A DNA stretch of 64,000 bases from Halobacterium sp. CBA1132 (lineage in GTDB: Archaea > Halobacteriota > Halobacteria > Halobacteriales > Halobacteriaceae): contig NZ_BCMZ01000001.1 in NCBI RefSeq assembly GCF_001485535.1, positions 1,054,001 to 1,118,000 of the forward strand. The letters are read 5' to 3'. Both the position numbers and the translations under genes were made by a program. Positions 24,845 through 33,383 of the stretch are shown here, in pieces. The first letter of the stretch is position 1. The number at the start of each line of letters is the position of its first letter. The notes below the pieces were generated by a model. It did not search any database. It was not told the DNA's origin and worked only from the letters and a program-made list of their open reading frames with translations.

Positions 24845-25387
24845 TCAGTCCCCGCTCTCCCCTGCTTCCCGAGCGTACAGCCGCCCGCCACACCCACCAC
24901 ATCGATACGCCTCGGGATGCTTCACGAGCTTCGACTTCCGGTAGCGCGCCATCTCGCTCCCACAGAATTCACAGACGATCCACCAGTTCGGGTCGGCGAA
25001 GCGCTCGCAGGTGACCGACGTTCGGAGTTCAGTCGCCCACTCCCGGAACGCGTCGCCGTGGCTGGCGTCGCCGGCTTCGTTCAGCAGGTGGACGTGAATC
25101 AGTTCGTGGCGGACGACGTCGGCAGTGGCGGCCCAGCCGTGTTCTTGGAAGTACGCCCACGTCAGCGAGACGGTTTCGGGGGTGCCGTCGCGGTACTCGA
25201 CCGCGCCGGCGCGACGTTTCGCGCGCTTGCTGACGGTCCAGTCGAGCGCGGTCACGTCGACGGAGAGGTCGTAGTTCTCGACGACGTCGCGGGCGTAGAC
25301 TTTCGCGACGGCGAGAAACTCCGGGATGTCGGCGTCGCTGCTGAGCGCGTAGAACTCCGTGTCCAGCGTTTGCGGTTCGTCGGTCAT
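24845..25387 (-). CDS. SprT-like zinc metalloprotease family protein
   Basis: A 180-residue SprT-domain protein. The zinc/protease motif HELIHVHLLNEAGDASHG is at about residues 92-109, with the HExxH glutamate. A C-terminal zinc ribbon has CEFCGSE (about 139) and CGGCGG (about 162). Eukaryotic Spartan removes DNA-protein crosslinks; archaeal relatives are presumed proteases of similar type, but this is not shown. The ATG at 25387 fits a TATA-poor but G+C-rich upstream region. It has no operon partner. Confidence 0.9.
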   Translation of the reverse strand: MTDEPQTLDTEFYALSSDADIPEFLAVAKVYARDVVENYDLSVDVTALDWTVSKRAKRRAGAVEYRDGTPETVSLTWAYFQEHGWAATADVVRHELIHVHLLNEAGDASHGDAFREWATELRTSVTCERFADPNWWIVCEFCGSEMARYRKSKLVKHPEAYRCGGCGGRLYAREAGESGD

Positions 25388-25565
25388 CGTGGAGTGTGCG
25401 TCGCGTGGAGAGCGCGACGGTTGTTCGTCGGCGTGGTCGACGGCAGCCCGCGATTAGAAGCCAGCGATTCCGGGAAGTCGAGGTTGCGGAGCCGTGACCG
25501 TGGCGTTGGTTCTCGTGGCGGGTGCGTCGCCGAACGCTTTTGGTCGCTGACCCCCAGTGTCGTGT

Positions 25566-25979
25566 ATGTTCGAACTCCGCCAGCCGCCTGCGACGTCAGA
25601 ATTCGACGCGGCGGCGGTCGGTGAAGCGGTCGACGACGCGGCCGGTGACGGGCTGCGGACGTTCGTCGAGTACGACGAGCAGACGTACGAACTCCTGTAC
25701 GCGCGCGACGACGTGGTCGGCGAACTCGGCGGTCCGGAGGGGCTGTCCGAGATCGCCGAGCAGTTGCACGCGGACTACCGGCTGGACTTCACTCAGCAGG
25801 AGCTCTACGAGGAGATGTACGGGAGTCTCGGCGAGGTGACGGCGTTCGCCGTCGTCTTGGAGAGCGCGTCCGTTCTGCGGTTCGTAGGGGAGTCGGAGGG
25901 CGTGTACGTCTCGCTGGACCGAGACGTCTCGATGCAGGCAGTCTTGGACGCCGTCGAGGCGGTGATGGACGGTGAGTGA
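25566..25979 (+). CDS. Conserved haloarchaeal protein (DUF7522-like)
   Basis: A 137-residue acidic protein, probably a mixed alpha/beta fold (FVEYDEQTYELLYARDDVVG, later VYVSLDRDVSMQAVLDAVE). No catalytic motif is evident. The start at 25566 (MFELRQPPAT) is preferred over a Met three codons upstream. Its stop overlaps the following DUF7504-like gene by 8 bp, so the two are translated together; this pair recurs in haloarchaea, and proteins of these families often lie near signalling or KaiC-like genes. Role unknown. Confidence 0.8.
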   Translation: MFELRQPPATSEFDAAAVGEAVDDAAGDGLRTFVEYDEQTYELLYARDDVVGELGGPEGLSEIAEQLHADYRLDFTQQELYEEMYGSLGEVTAFAVVLESASVLRFVGESEGVYVSLDRDVSMQAVLDAVEAVMDGE

Positions 25980-26571
25980 GCACGCCCTCGACATCGCCGA
26001 TGACCTCGACGGCGTCTCGAACGTCCTGCTGATGGAGGACGGGAGCGCGTCCGCGAACGAGCGCGTCCACGAGGCGCTGTTGTCGGGGCTGGACTCGGAG
26101 GCGGCGGACGTCCTCGTGGTGACGTTCGCGGGCGCGGACACGTGGCTGGACGCGTGGGAGGACTCCGTGTCGACGGAGAGCGCGCACCTGGGGCTGGTGC
26201 AGTTGACCGAGAACGACGTCGACGAGGGCCGACGCGGCGGCGCGTACGTTCGGAGTGTCGACCCGACGGACCTCACGGGACTGGGGATGGCGGTCCGGGA
26301 CTTCTTCGACGGCGTGGGTTCGCGGTCGAACCCGACGGTCGTCTGCTTCGACTCGGTGAGTGAACTGACGGCGTACCACGACGTGCGGACGCTGTTCCGG
26401 TTCCTCCGCGTCGTCACCCAGCAGATCAATCAGGCCGACGCCGTCGGCCACTTCCACTTGAATCCGGTCGCGCACGACGACCAGTCGCTGGCGCGGTTGA
26501 CGCCGCCGTTCGACGCGGCCGTCGAGTATTCGGAGGGCGGCGAGCAGGTGTCGGTGTCGCGCACCCACTGA
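25972..26571 (+). CDS. DUF7504-like protein (KaiC/RecA-like fold without Walker A)
   Basis: A 199-residue protein with GTG start overlapping the previous stop (GTGAGTGA). It has strands typical of a RecA-like core (VLLMEDGS, DVLVVTF, TVVCFDSVSELTAYHDVRTL, VGHFHLNPVAHDD), with the Walker-B-like FDSVSEL, but no GxxxxGK[ST] loop, so ATP hydrolysis is doubtful. Such degenerate KaiC relatives are common in haloarchaea. It is co-expressed with the DUF7522-like gene. Confidence 0.8.
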   Translation: MSEHALDIADDLDGVSNVLLMEDGSASANERVHEALLSGLDSEAADVLVVTFAGADTWLDAWEDSVSTESAHLGLVQLTENDVDEGRRGGAYVRSVDPTDLTGLGMAVRDFFDGVGSRSNPTVVCFDSVSELTAYHDVRTLFRFLRVVTQQINQADAVGHFHLNPVAHDDQSLARLTPPFDAAVEYSEGGEQVSVSRTH

Positions 26572-26635
26572 CGGGAACAGATTTGGAACGCAATCCACAA
26601 CCGATATACCTCCGTGGGGCCGAGTGTCGGTAACC

Positions 26636-27403
26636 GTGACGAACACGCAGGTCACCCTCGTCCAACTCGACAACTACGGCCCGTGGACCGTGACGCCGTC
26701 GCCGCGACGCGAAGTCGACCTCCAGACGATGCAGTCCCGACTGTACGCCGACCTCTCGCAGGCGTTCGGCATGCGCGACGGCTACGTCTTCTTCACGCGC
26801 TTCGACAACATGATCGCGGTGAGCAACGGCCTCGACTTGGAGGACCACGCCCGGATTCAGGAGTCGATTCGGAACCGCTACCCAGTCACCGTCAGCCTCT
26901 CCATCGGCACCGGCGCCACTCCCGCTGACGCGCTCGTCGAGGCGACCGCCGCCCTCCAGGAACAGGGCAGCGCGCAGGACGCCGACCGCCGCGAAGCGCT
27001 GCTCGGCCAGCCAATCGACGAGGGCGCGCGCACCGACGACGACATCCAGATTGCGCACTTCGACGTCGTCGACGCCACCGGCACGTACACCGACGAACTC
27101 GACGCGTACTCGTCGTTCGTCCACATCGAGCAGGGGTACGCCGCGCTCATGCAGTACATGCACGACGCCCACGGCTCGCTTTCCTTCTTCGTGGGTGGGG
27201 ACAACATCATCGCGGTCTGCCCGGACCTCACGCCCGCGGACTACGAGGACGCCATCGAGCACGTCCACGACACCGCCGGTGTCGACGTCCGCGTCGGCGT
27301 CGGCCGCGCCGTCTCCCCGCACGACGCCGGCATGGGCGCCAAGCACGCACTCGAAGACGCCCGCGAACACGAGACGGACGTCGAAGTCGTCCCCGAGCCC
27401 TGA
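26636..27403 (+). CDS. arfA: GTP cyclohydrolase III
   Basis: A 255-residue archaeal GTP cyclohydrolase (GCH III, formerly IIa), which makes 2-amino-5-formylamino-6-ribosylaminopyrimidinone phosphate for riboflavin/F420 synthesis. The start TNTQVTLVQLDNYGPWTVTP is characteristic. Two ferredoxin-like repeats carry FFTRFDNMIAVSNG and FFVGGDNIIAVCPD, the latter with the GGDN cyclase-like motif. I chose GTG 26636; a TATA box (GATATA, about 26603) sits some 30 bp upstream, fitting a leaderless message. GTG 26624 is less likely. Confidence 0.95.
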   Translation: MTNTQVTLVQLDNYGPWTVTPSPRREVDLQTMQSRLYADLSQAFGMRDGYVFFTRFDNMIAVSNGLDLEDHARIQESIRNRYPVTVSLSIGTGATPADALVEATAALQEQGSAQDADRREALLGQPIDEGARTDDDIQIAHFDVVDATGTYTDELDAYSSFVHIEQGYAALMQYMHDAHGSLSFFVGGDNIIAVCPDLTPADYEDAIEHVHDTAGVDVRVGVGRAVSPHDAGMGAKHALEDAREHETDVEVVPEP

Positions 27404-27442
27404 CCCGGCCGTTTTTTGCTCGTCGCGCCCGAATCACGCGTG

Positions 27443-28687
27443 ATGGTCGACGGCGAGCGACTCCCCGGTGCGCCAGCACGCGAGGAGCGCATCGTCTTGC
27501 ACGTCGACATGGATTGTTTCTACGCGAGTTGTGAGCGCCGTCGCGAACCCGAGTTGCGCGGCGAACCCGTCGTGGTCGGGATGGGCTACGAGCCCGGGGA
27601 GACCGTCGGCGCCGTCGCGACCGCTAGCTACGAGGCCCGCGAGTACGGCGTCGAGAGCGCGCAAGCCATCGGCGCCGCCTTAGAAAACCTCCCGCGGAAG
27701 GACGACGAACCCGACAGCCCGGACGCGGGCTACTACCGGCCCGTGGACCTCGACTTCTACCAGGACGTCGGCAGTTCGGTCAAGGAAATCCTCTACGACC
27801 TCGGCGACACCGTTCGCGAGGTGAGCATCGACGAAGCCTACTTGGACGTCACGGACCGGACCGCGTGGGACGTCGCGGACGGGTTCGCGCGCCACGTCAA
27901 GCAGCGCATCCACCGCGAGGTCGGCGTGCCCGCGAGCGTCGGCGTCGCGCCCGACATGAGCACCGCGAAGCTCGCCAGCGACTACGACAAGCCCGACGGC
28001 CTCGTCGTGGTCGAACCCGACGACGTTCGGGAGTTCCTCGCGCCCATCGACGTCGCGGACGTCCACGGCATCGGCCCGGTTCGCGCGCGGGAACTCCGCG
28101 AGATGGGCATCGAGACGGCGGGCGACCTCGCGGACGCGGACCCCTACGAACTCACCGACAAGTTCGGCGACCGGGGCCGGGACCTCTACCGGCGCGCCCG
28201 CGGCGAGGACAACCGCCCGGTCGAACCCCGCGGGAAGCCAAAGAGCCTCTCCCGGGAGTCCGCGTTCGACGGCGCGACCGACGACTTCCAGCGCGTCCGC
28301 GAGCAGGTCGCGACGCTCGCGGCGGCGGTCGCGGACCGCGCCACCCGGAAGAACGCCTTCTACCGCACCATCGGCGTGAAGGTCGTGACGCCGCCGTTCG
28401 ACGTCCACACGCGCGCCGAGTCCCTGCCCGGGCCGGTGGACGACCCGGGACTCGTCGACGACATCACGCAGGACCTCCTCGGTGAGTTCGAGGGCGAGTC
28501 CGTGCGGAAGGTCGGCGTCCGCGTCTCGAATCTCGACTTCTCGGAGCGCGAGCAAGCCAGTCTCGACGGGTTCGAGGGCGACGGCGGGGCCGACGGGGAC
28601 GCAGCGTCTTCGAGTCGGCTCCGCGACCGCACCAGCGAGCGAGAGGAAGCGAGTGACGCTCAGATTTCACTCGACGAGTTCGAGTGA
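27443..28687 (+). CDS. dinB: DNA polymerase IV (Y-family)
   Basis: A 414-residue translesion polymerase. Catalytic acids are in HVDMDCFYASCE (Asp22) and SIDEAYLD (Asp130/Glu131). The helix-hairpin-helix thumb motif is HGIGPVRARELREMGI, and the little-finger domain is at residues 245-380. The C-terminus QISLDEFE is a PIP-box-like peptide for binding PCNA. A serine- and acid-rich linker precedes it. Start ATG 27443 is preferred over a further upstream TTG. Normal length. Confidence 0.96.
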   Translation: MVDGERLPGAPAREERIVLHVDMDCFYASCERRREPELRGEPVVVGMGYEPGETVGAVATASYEAREYGVESAQAIGAALENLPRKDDEPDSPDAGYYRPVDLDFYQDVGSSVKEILYDLGDTVREVSIDEAYLDVTDRTAWDVADGFARHVKQRIHREVGVPASVGVAPDMSTAKLASDYDKPDGLVVVEPDDVREFLAPIDVADVHGIGPVRARELREMGIETAGDLADADPYELTDKFGDRGRDLYRRARGEDNRPVEPRGKPKSLSRESAFDGATDDFQRVREQVATLAAAVADRATRKNAFYRTIGVKVVTPPFDVHTRAESLPGPVDDPGLVDDITQDLLGEFEGESVRKVGVRVSNLDFSEREQASLDGFEGDGGADGDAASSSRLRDRTSEREEASDAQISLDEFE

Positions 28688-28741
28688 ACGCGAATCGACT
28701 TTCTGCCCGGATTTGAGCGGATTCTACAACGATATAATAAT

Positions 28742-28759
28742 TTATTGTATTAGTAATAA
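28742..28759. promoter_or_regulatory. A+T-rich inverted repeat in gntP promoter
   Basis: TTATT-N8-AATAA lies about 45 bp before the gntP start in an unusually A+T-rich promoter with a likely TATA box. It could be an operator for a regulator of the permease. No regulator gene is adjacent. Confidence 0.4.
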
Positions 28760-28802
28760 AAACTTTTTTGTGGCGCTAGATTCGGCTGATAAGTTGTAAC
28801 AC

Positions 28803-30197
28803 ATGGCAATTGAATTCGCACACAGTCCGTTACTCACGTTCGCGATAGGTCTGGCCGTAGTCGTAGCGCTACTGGTCGTACTGGACCTCCCAGCGTTCGT
28901 CGGCCTCACGATTGCGGCGTTCACCGTCGGCCTCGTGAACGCCGTCTTCGTCCCCGACTTCGCGATGGCGGACGCGGCGGGAAGAACCGCGACCGCCTTC
29001 GGGAACGGCATGGCCGGCATCGGTATCCCCATCCTGATGGCCGCCATCATCGGGAAATCGATGTTGGAGAGCGGCGCCGCCCAGCGCATCGTCCGCGGCT
29101 TCCAATCGCTCGTCGGCGAAGGCAACTCCGACATCGCACTGTGGGGAAGCAGCTCCGTCCTCGCCATCCCCGTGTTCTTCGACAGCGTGTTCTACCTGAT
29201 GGCGCCGCTCGCTCGCTCGATGCGCGCCCGCGTCGGGAAGAACTACGCGCTGTACCTCGTCGTGGTCGGCGCCGGCGCGGCGACGACGCACGTCTTCGTG
29301 CCGCCGACGCCCGGTCCGCTCGCCGTCGCGAACGAGATCGGCGTCGACCTCGGCATCACGATTGCTGTCGGCGTCGCCACCGCGATTCCCGCGGCCATCG
29401 TCGCCGGCCTCGTCTACGGTCGCTGGATCAACGCCCGCCTCGACATCCCGCTGCGGGACGCGATGGGCACCACCACCGAGGAACTGGAGGAGCGCGCCCA
29501 GCGCGACACGTCGAGCCTCCCCGGCGTCATCGAATCGATTGCGCCCATCCTGCTGGCCGTCGTGCTCGTCGCCTCCGCGACCGCCGTCGGCACGTTCCAA
29601 GAGTGGTACCCCGTCCTCGAATCCATCCAGCCGGTCGTCGCGTTCGTCGGGGACAAGAACGTCGCGCTCACCATCGCCGCGATGGCGGCCGCCGTCACCT
29701 ACCTCCGCTGGACGGGCCTCTCGCGGTCCGTCTGGGAGGACGAACTCACGGAAGCGCTGAAGAGCGGGGGGAACATCGCCGCCATCACCGCGATGGGTGG
29801 CGCCTTCGGCGCGCTGCTCGCCGCCTCCGGCATCGGCCCGTACATCGCCGACTTCCTCCAGGAATTCGGAATCGGCCTGCTCGTCACCGCGTGGCTCATC
29901 GCCGCTATCGTCCGCATCGCGCAGGGCTCGGCGACCGCTGCGATGCTGACCGCCGCGGGCATCATGGCACCGCTGGCCGGCCAACTCGACGTCAGCGCGG
30001 CGTACCTCGTGATGGTCATCGGCGCGGGCGGGAACATCTGCTCGTGGTACAACGACTCGGGCTTCTGGCTCGTGAAGGAAATCGGCGGCCTCACGCAAGC
30101 GGAGACGCTGAAGACATGGACCGCACTGACGACGATCATCTCCGTCACCGGTCTCGTGACGGTGCTGATTCTGTCGTCGGTGCTGCCGCTCGCGTAA
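28803..30197 (+). CDS. GntP family permease (gluconate:H+ symporter type)
   Basis: A 464-residue integral membrane protein with about twelve transmembrane helices. GntP features are visible: SSSVLAIPVFFDSVFYLMAPL, THVFVPPTPGPLAVA and the C-terminal NICSWYNDSGFWLVKEIGGL. Members take up gluconate or related sugar acids. The substrate is unproven. It is preceded by an A+T-rich promoter with an inverted repeat, and a UspA gene follows 64 bp downstream, as often seen for haloarchaeal transporters. Confidence 0.92.
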   Translation: MAIEFAHSPLLTFAIGLAVVVALLVVLDLPAFVGLTIAAFTVGLVNAVFVPDFAMADAAGRTATAFGNGMAGIGIPILMAAIIGKSMLESGAAQRIVRGFQSLVGEGNSDIALWGSSSVLAIPVFFDSVFYLMAPLARSMRARVGKNYALYLVVVGAGAATTHVFVPPTPGPLAVANEIGVDLGITIAVGVATAIPAAIVAGLVYGRWINARLDIPLRDAMGTTTEELEERAQRDTSSLPGVIESIAPILLAVVLVASATAVGTFQEWYPVLESIQPVVAFVGDKNVALTIAAMAAAVTYLRWTGLSRSVWEDELTEALKSGGNIAAITAMGGAFGALLAASGIGPYIADFLQEFGIGLLVTAWLIAAIVRIAQGSATAAMLTAAGIMAPLAGQLDVSAAYLVMVIGAGGNICSWYNDSGFWLVKEIGGLTQAETLKTWTALTTIISVTGLVTVLILSSVLPLA

Positions 30198-30261
30198 GCG
30201 AACGGCCGCAGTCGTCGCATCGCCCCGAAAACAAATCACAACCCACAACGAGAACACACTC

Positions 30262-30708
30262 ATGGACCGCGCACTCGCAGTCATCGACCCGACCGACGCA
30301 GCGAAAGACCTCCTGCACGAAGCAGGCACGCTCGCGGCGGGCGTCGACGCCGACCTCGTGGTGATTCACGTCACCACCGAGGACGAGTACGGCGGCCGCC
30401 GCGAAGCGATGGAAGCGATTCCGAACGGCACAGCCAGCTATTCGACCGACGAAGCCGAAGCGGGCGCCGCGCAGTTCGCGCAGGACCTCGCCGACGAGAT
30501 TCTCGGCGACCTCGACGTCGAGTACGAGACGGCGGGCTACCTCGGGAAGAAAGCCGGCAAGACACTCGACGCGGCCGCCGAGTACGACTGTGACCACATC
30601 TTCCTCGCGGGGCGCAAGCGCTCGCCGACGGGGAAAGCCATCTTCGGGGACGCGACGCAGAAAGTCATCCTCGACTACGACGACCCGGTCACCGTCCTCA
30701 CCGCCTAA
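30262..30708 (+). CDS. Universal stress protein UspA
   Basis: A 148-residue UspA-domain protein: DRALAVIDPTD at the start, acidic middle, and GRKRSPTGKAIFGDATQKVI near the C-terminus (ATP-binding signature). It is closest within this window to the UspA at 17488-17907. Transporter-adjacent UspA proteins in haloarchaea are thought to act as regulators of the transporter, but direct evidence is lacking for GntP. Confidence 0.92.
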   Translation: MDRALAVIDPTDAAKDLLHEAGTLAAGVDADLVVIHVTTEDEYGGRREAMEAIPNGTASYSTDEAEAGAAQFAQDLADEILGDLDVEYETAGYLGKKAGKTLDAAAEYDCDHIFLAGRKRSPTGKAIFGDATQKVILDYDDPVTVLTA

Positions 30709-30734
30709 CCGGACGCCGCTCTTTTTTCGACGCC

Positions 30735-30917
30735 TCAGTCGCCGCTGGCGGCCAGCGTGCCGAGGAGCGCGAACCCCAGTCCGACGAACACGCCGTAGTA
30801 GAACACGGCCGTGCTCTCGATGCCGCGGCCGCCGTACCGGAGCACGTCGTGGAGGAGGACGAATCCGCTGGTGAGGATGACGGCGATACCGAACAGTAGG
30901 AGGTCGCGGGCGGCCAT
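30735..30917 (-). CDS. Small two-helix membrane protein
   Basis: A 60-residue protein with two hydrophobic helices, LLLFGIAVILTSGFVLLHDV and the VFYYGVFVGLGFALLGTLA stretch. The ATG at 30917 (MAARDLLLFG) is chosen over upstream in-frame codons that are basic. No family name is recognised. It is just downstream of tpiA on the same strand (43 bp), so it may be co-transcribed with it. Confidence 0.65.
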   Translation of the reverse strand: MAARDLLLFGIAVILTSGFVLLHDVLRYGGRGIESTAVFYYGVFVGLGFALLGTLAASGD

Positions 30918-30960
30918 ATCGGCGGTGTCGGCGGGTGGCGCCTTCAGCGTTGTGCCGGCG

Positions 30961-31608
30961 CTACGCGAGCGGTTCGACGAGGTCTTCGAGGGCGGCACGC
31001 GGGTCGTCGGCTTTCGCGACGCCGCTGGCGAGCAACACGCCGCTGGCGCCCAACTCGCGGGCTGCTTCGAGGTCGTCGCCCGTACTGATGCCGGCGCCGC
31101 AGTAGACGTCGACGCTCGGGTCGACGGCCTCGGCGGCCGACACGGCGTCCTCGACGATGTCCGGGTCGGCCTGCGAGACGGGCGTCCCGGTGCCGATGAG
31201 CTCCGGCGGTTCGACGGCGACGGCGTCCGGGCCGAGCGCCGCGGCGGCCGCGACCTGCTCGGGGTTGTTCGCGCAGACCACGGTGTCGAGGTCGACCCGG
31301 TCGGCGGCGTCGAGGCTGCCGTCGATGTCCGCGAGCTTGCGGCGGTGCTCGGAGTGATTCAACAGCGTCCCGACCGCGCCGTTGTCCGCGACGGACTCCG
31401 CGAGCACGCTCCCCGTGTGGCTGCCGTGCTCGACGGGACTGACGTGCTGAGCGTACGTCGTCGCGCCCGTCTCCGCGACCCGCGCGAGGTCCGCGGGCTG
31501 CGGCGCGACGGCGATAGTCGAGTCTGTCGCTTCGGCGACGTCGGCGGCGGCCTCCGCGACCGCGACCGGGTCGCAGGGGTACGCCTTCAGATTGACAAGT
31601 ACGAACAC
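30961..31608 (-). CDS. tpiA: Triosephosphate isomerase
   Basis: A 215-residue archaeal-type TIM barrel, shorter than bacterial enzymes as is normal. It interconverts glyceraldehyde 3-phosphate and dihydroxyacetone phosphate. The catalytic Lys8 is in VNLKAYP, His is in [10 protein letters not shown] (about residue 90), and Glu is in [10 protein letters not shown] (about 137). The phosphate-binding end is [11 protein letters not shown] and [10 protein letters not shown]. It is the second gene of a minus-strand run that begins with MBF1. Confidence 0.96.
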   Translation of the reverse strand: MFVLVNLKAYPCDPVAVAEAAADVAEATDSTIAVAPQPADLARVAETGATTYAQHVSPVEHGSHTGSVLAESVADNGAVGTLLNHSEHRRKLADIDGSLDAADRVDLDTVVCANNPEQVAAAAALGPDAVAVEPPELIGTGTPVSQADPDIVEDAVSAAEAVDPSVDVYCGAGISTGDDLEAARELGASGVLLASGVAKADDPRAALEDLVEPLA

Positions 31609-31647
31609 GTCACAGACGGCGTACTCCCGCGCGAAAAAACTGTAGGT

Positions 31648-32181
31648 TTAGCCGTCGTCGCCCTTCCGGCGGACCTTGTCGCCGAGCGTCAGCCCCGCGC
31701 TGTCGCTGCTCGAGGACCAGTCCTCGTCGGCGTCGTCGCCGGACTCGGTCAGCGAGATGCCGAGTTTGTTCTCGACCTTCTCGCGGACGTCGTCGCTGGG
31801 GAGGCTGTCACCGCGTTCGAGTTTGCGGATGACGCTGGCCTTCTCGTTGAGGTCGTCGGCCAGTTCCTCCTGGCTGAGCCCCGCGCTCTCGCGGGCCTTC
31901 CGGATGCGGTCGTCGTAGTCGCCGGCGAGTTCCTCCATCTCGTCGAACATGTCCCGGCGGCGTCGGCCGCCCGAGGACCCGCCGCTGGAGGAGGAACTGG
32001 AACCGTCCGAAGACGAACTAGACGAGGACGTCGAGTACTTCGTGCTGGTGGTGCTGGAGGATTCGGTCTTGACTTCGGTGCCGAAGTCCGCGCAGTCGTC
32101 GCAGACGTCGATTTCCGCCCCCTCGATTTTGACGGTCTTCGGGGACGAGACCTCCTCGCCACACATCTCGCACTGAGCCAT
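31648..32181 (-). CDS. Multiprotein-bridging factor 1 (MBF1) homologue
   Basis: A 177-residue protein: N-terminal zinc-binding region (CEMCGEEV and CDDC), a Ser-rich linker (residues 55-82, about half serine), then a Cro/C1-type helix-turn-helix (DYDDRIRKARESAGLSQEEL to LERGDSLPSDDVREKVENKL). Archaeal MBF1 binds the ribosome and may link translation and transcription. ATG 32181 precedes the first Cys motif; the upstream ORF extension is basic and unlikely. A serine tract of this size is typical for haloarchaeal MBF1. Confidence 0.93.
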   Translation of the reverse strand: MAQCEMCGEEVSSPKTVKIEGAEIDVCDDCADFGTEVKTESSSTTSTKYSTSSSSSSSDGSSSSSSGGSSGGRRRRDMFDEMEELAGDYDDRIRKARESAGLSQEELADDLNEKASVIRKLERGDSLPSDDVREKVENKLGISLTESGDDADEDWSSSSDSAGLTLGDKVRRKGDDG

Positions 32182-32229
32182 ACGAACCGGTAGCCGTGGC
32201 CGACGCTTAAATGGCACGCCGCCGGCGCT

Positions 32230-32829
32230 TCAGGAGAGTTGGCGCCACGCGGAGACGAACCGCTGGACTGCGGTGAGGTGGCCGACGACGGCGAACAGCA
32301 CGAGCAGCCACGCCACGAGCGAGAATCCGGCGACTGCGGGGATGAACACGGAGAGCCCGCCCGTAATTCCTACGAGCGCGAGGCGGTCTGCGCGTCCGAG
32401 AAGCCCGCCGTAGACGCGGTCGAGGCCGACGGCCTGCGCTTGCGTGCCGAGGTACGACGTGAGCAGAACGCCCGTGACGGCGGCGAGGCCGAGGTCGTAG
32501 CGCCCGATACCCGCGGCGAGACCGGCGACGACCACCACGTCGGCGTACCGGTCGAGCACGTGGTCGAGGAGGTCGCCGGCGACCGAGTCCGTGCCGAGTT
32601 CGCGCGCGAGCGCCCCGTCGAGCAGGTCCAGCCAGCCGTTCACGACGACGCAGAGCGCGCCGACCGCGTACATCACGGGGGATGCGACGTAGAACGCGGC
32701 GGCGGCCGCGACCGCGAACAGGAACGCGACGACGCTGACCGCGTTCGGGGTCGCGCCCACCTTGACGGCGGCGCGCACCCACGGCCGCATCAGTCGCGCC
32801 GCGAGGTCGCGGTACGTGTCCAGCGTCAT
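32230..32829 (-). CDS. CDP-alcohol phosphatidyltransferase family protein
   Basis: A 199-residue membrane enzyme with the signature DGALARELGTDSVAGDLLDH, reading DG-x2-AR-x8-G-x3-D-x3-D over about residues 71-93, plus about six helices. It transfers an alcohol phosphate to a CDP-activated archaeol lipid; the head group (glycerol phosphate, serine or inositol phosphate) is not evident. Its start overlaps the adenylate kinase stop by 4 bp, placing it in the hisC-adk-pgs-like operon. Confidence 0.9.
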   Translation of the reverse strand: MTLDTYRDLAARLMRPWVRAAVKVGATPNAVSVVAFLFAVAAAAAFYVASPVMYAVGALCVVVNGWLDLLDGALARELGTDSVAGDLLDHVLDRYADVVVVAGLAAGIGRYDLGLAAVTGVLLTSYLGTQAQAVGLDRVYGGLLGRADRLALVGITGGLSVFIPAVAGFSLVAWLLVLFAVVGHLTAVQRFVSAWRQLS

Positions 32830-33383
32830 AAGTACTCGGTGAAGTCGACCTCGCCGGCGGAGGGGTCGCGGTCGCCCGCCAGCACGGCCTCGATGTCGTC
32901 AGCGACCGCCTCCGGGTCGCGGTCGGTGGTGTCGATTTCGTAGACGTTGGACTTCCCGTGGTCGCGGACGGCCTCCGAGAGGATGACGTCCAGCGCCTCG
33001 CTCTCGGCGTTCTCGCGAGCTTTGCGAGCGAGAGCACGAGACGGCTCTGCCGTCTCGGCGTTCTCGCGAGCTTTCTCGGCGGGCTCGCCGCGTTCGACGA
33101 GGCGCCGCTCCAGTTCCCCGGGCGCGCACCGCAGCACGACCACGCGGTCCGCCTCCAATAGGTGCGATAGGTGAGATTCGACGAGCACGTCCTCGCGCCC
33201 CTCGAGGTAGTCGCGGACGGCGTCGAGATCCGCGACCTTGCTGTCGCGGGCTTCGTCGACCTCCGTGTAGAGGCCCTCGGACTCGATGACGTCGTTGAGG
33301 TGGACGATGTCGAGGTCGGTGTCGAGGTGTTCGGTGGCGGTCGTCTTCCCCGTGCCCGGCGTCCCGGTGACGGCGACTCTCAC
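32826..33383 (-). CDS. Adenylate kinase family protein (Fap7-type), with internal duplication
   Basis: A 185-residue P-loop kinase of the archaeal AK6/Fap7 class. Walker A is GTPGTGKTT at residues 7-15, HLNDVIESEGLY is the AMP-site region, ESHLSHLLEADRVVVLRC holds the Walker-B-like part. It starts with GTG 33383, overlapping the hisC stop by 4 bp (GTGA). The lid region contains KARENAE twice, 17 residues apart, owing to a 51-bp in-frame duplication or insertion (33003-33074), which makes this copy longer than expected. Fap7 relatives act in nucleotide balance and ribosome maturation. Confidence 0.9.
   Translation of the reverse strand: MRVAVTGTPGTGKTTATEHLDTDLDIVHLNDVIESEGLYTEVDEARDSKVADLDAVRDYLEGREDVLVESHLSHLLEADRVVVLRCAPGELERRLVERGEPAEKARENAETAEPSRALARKARENAESEALDVILSEAVRDHGKSNVYEIDTTDRDPEAVADDIEAVLAGDRDPSAGEVDFTEYL
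33003..33074. repeat. 21-bp direct repeat around a hairpin inside adenylate kinase gene
   Basis: CTCGGCGTTCTCGCGAGCTT starts at 33003 and again at 33054 (21 bp identical, 51 bp apart). Between the copies is a perfect stem GAGACGGC/GCCGTCTC (33038-33045 and 33049-33056) with a 3-base loop. The unit adds 17 codons in frame. The stem core recurs in the structure after tnpB (51922-51940). Confidence 0.85.

Noticed and set aside
31960-32060. Ser-codon run in MBF1 as a microsatellite
   Set aside because: It encodes the normal serine linker of haloarchaeal MBF1 and uses mixed codons.
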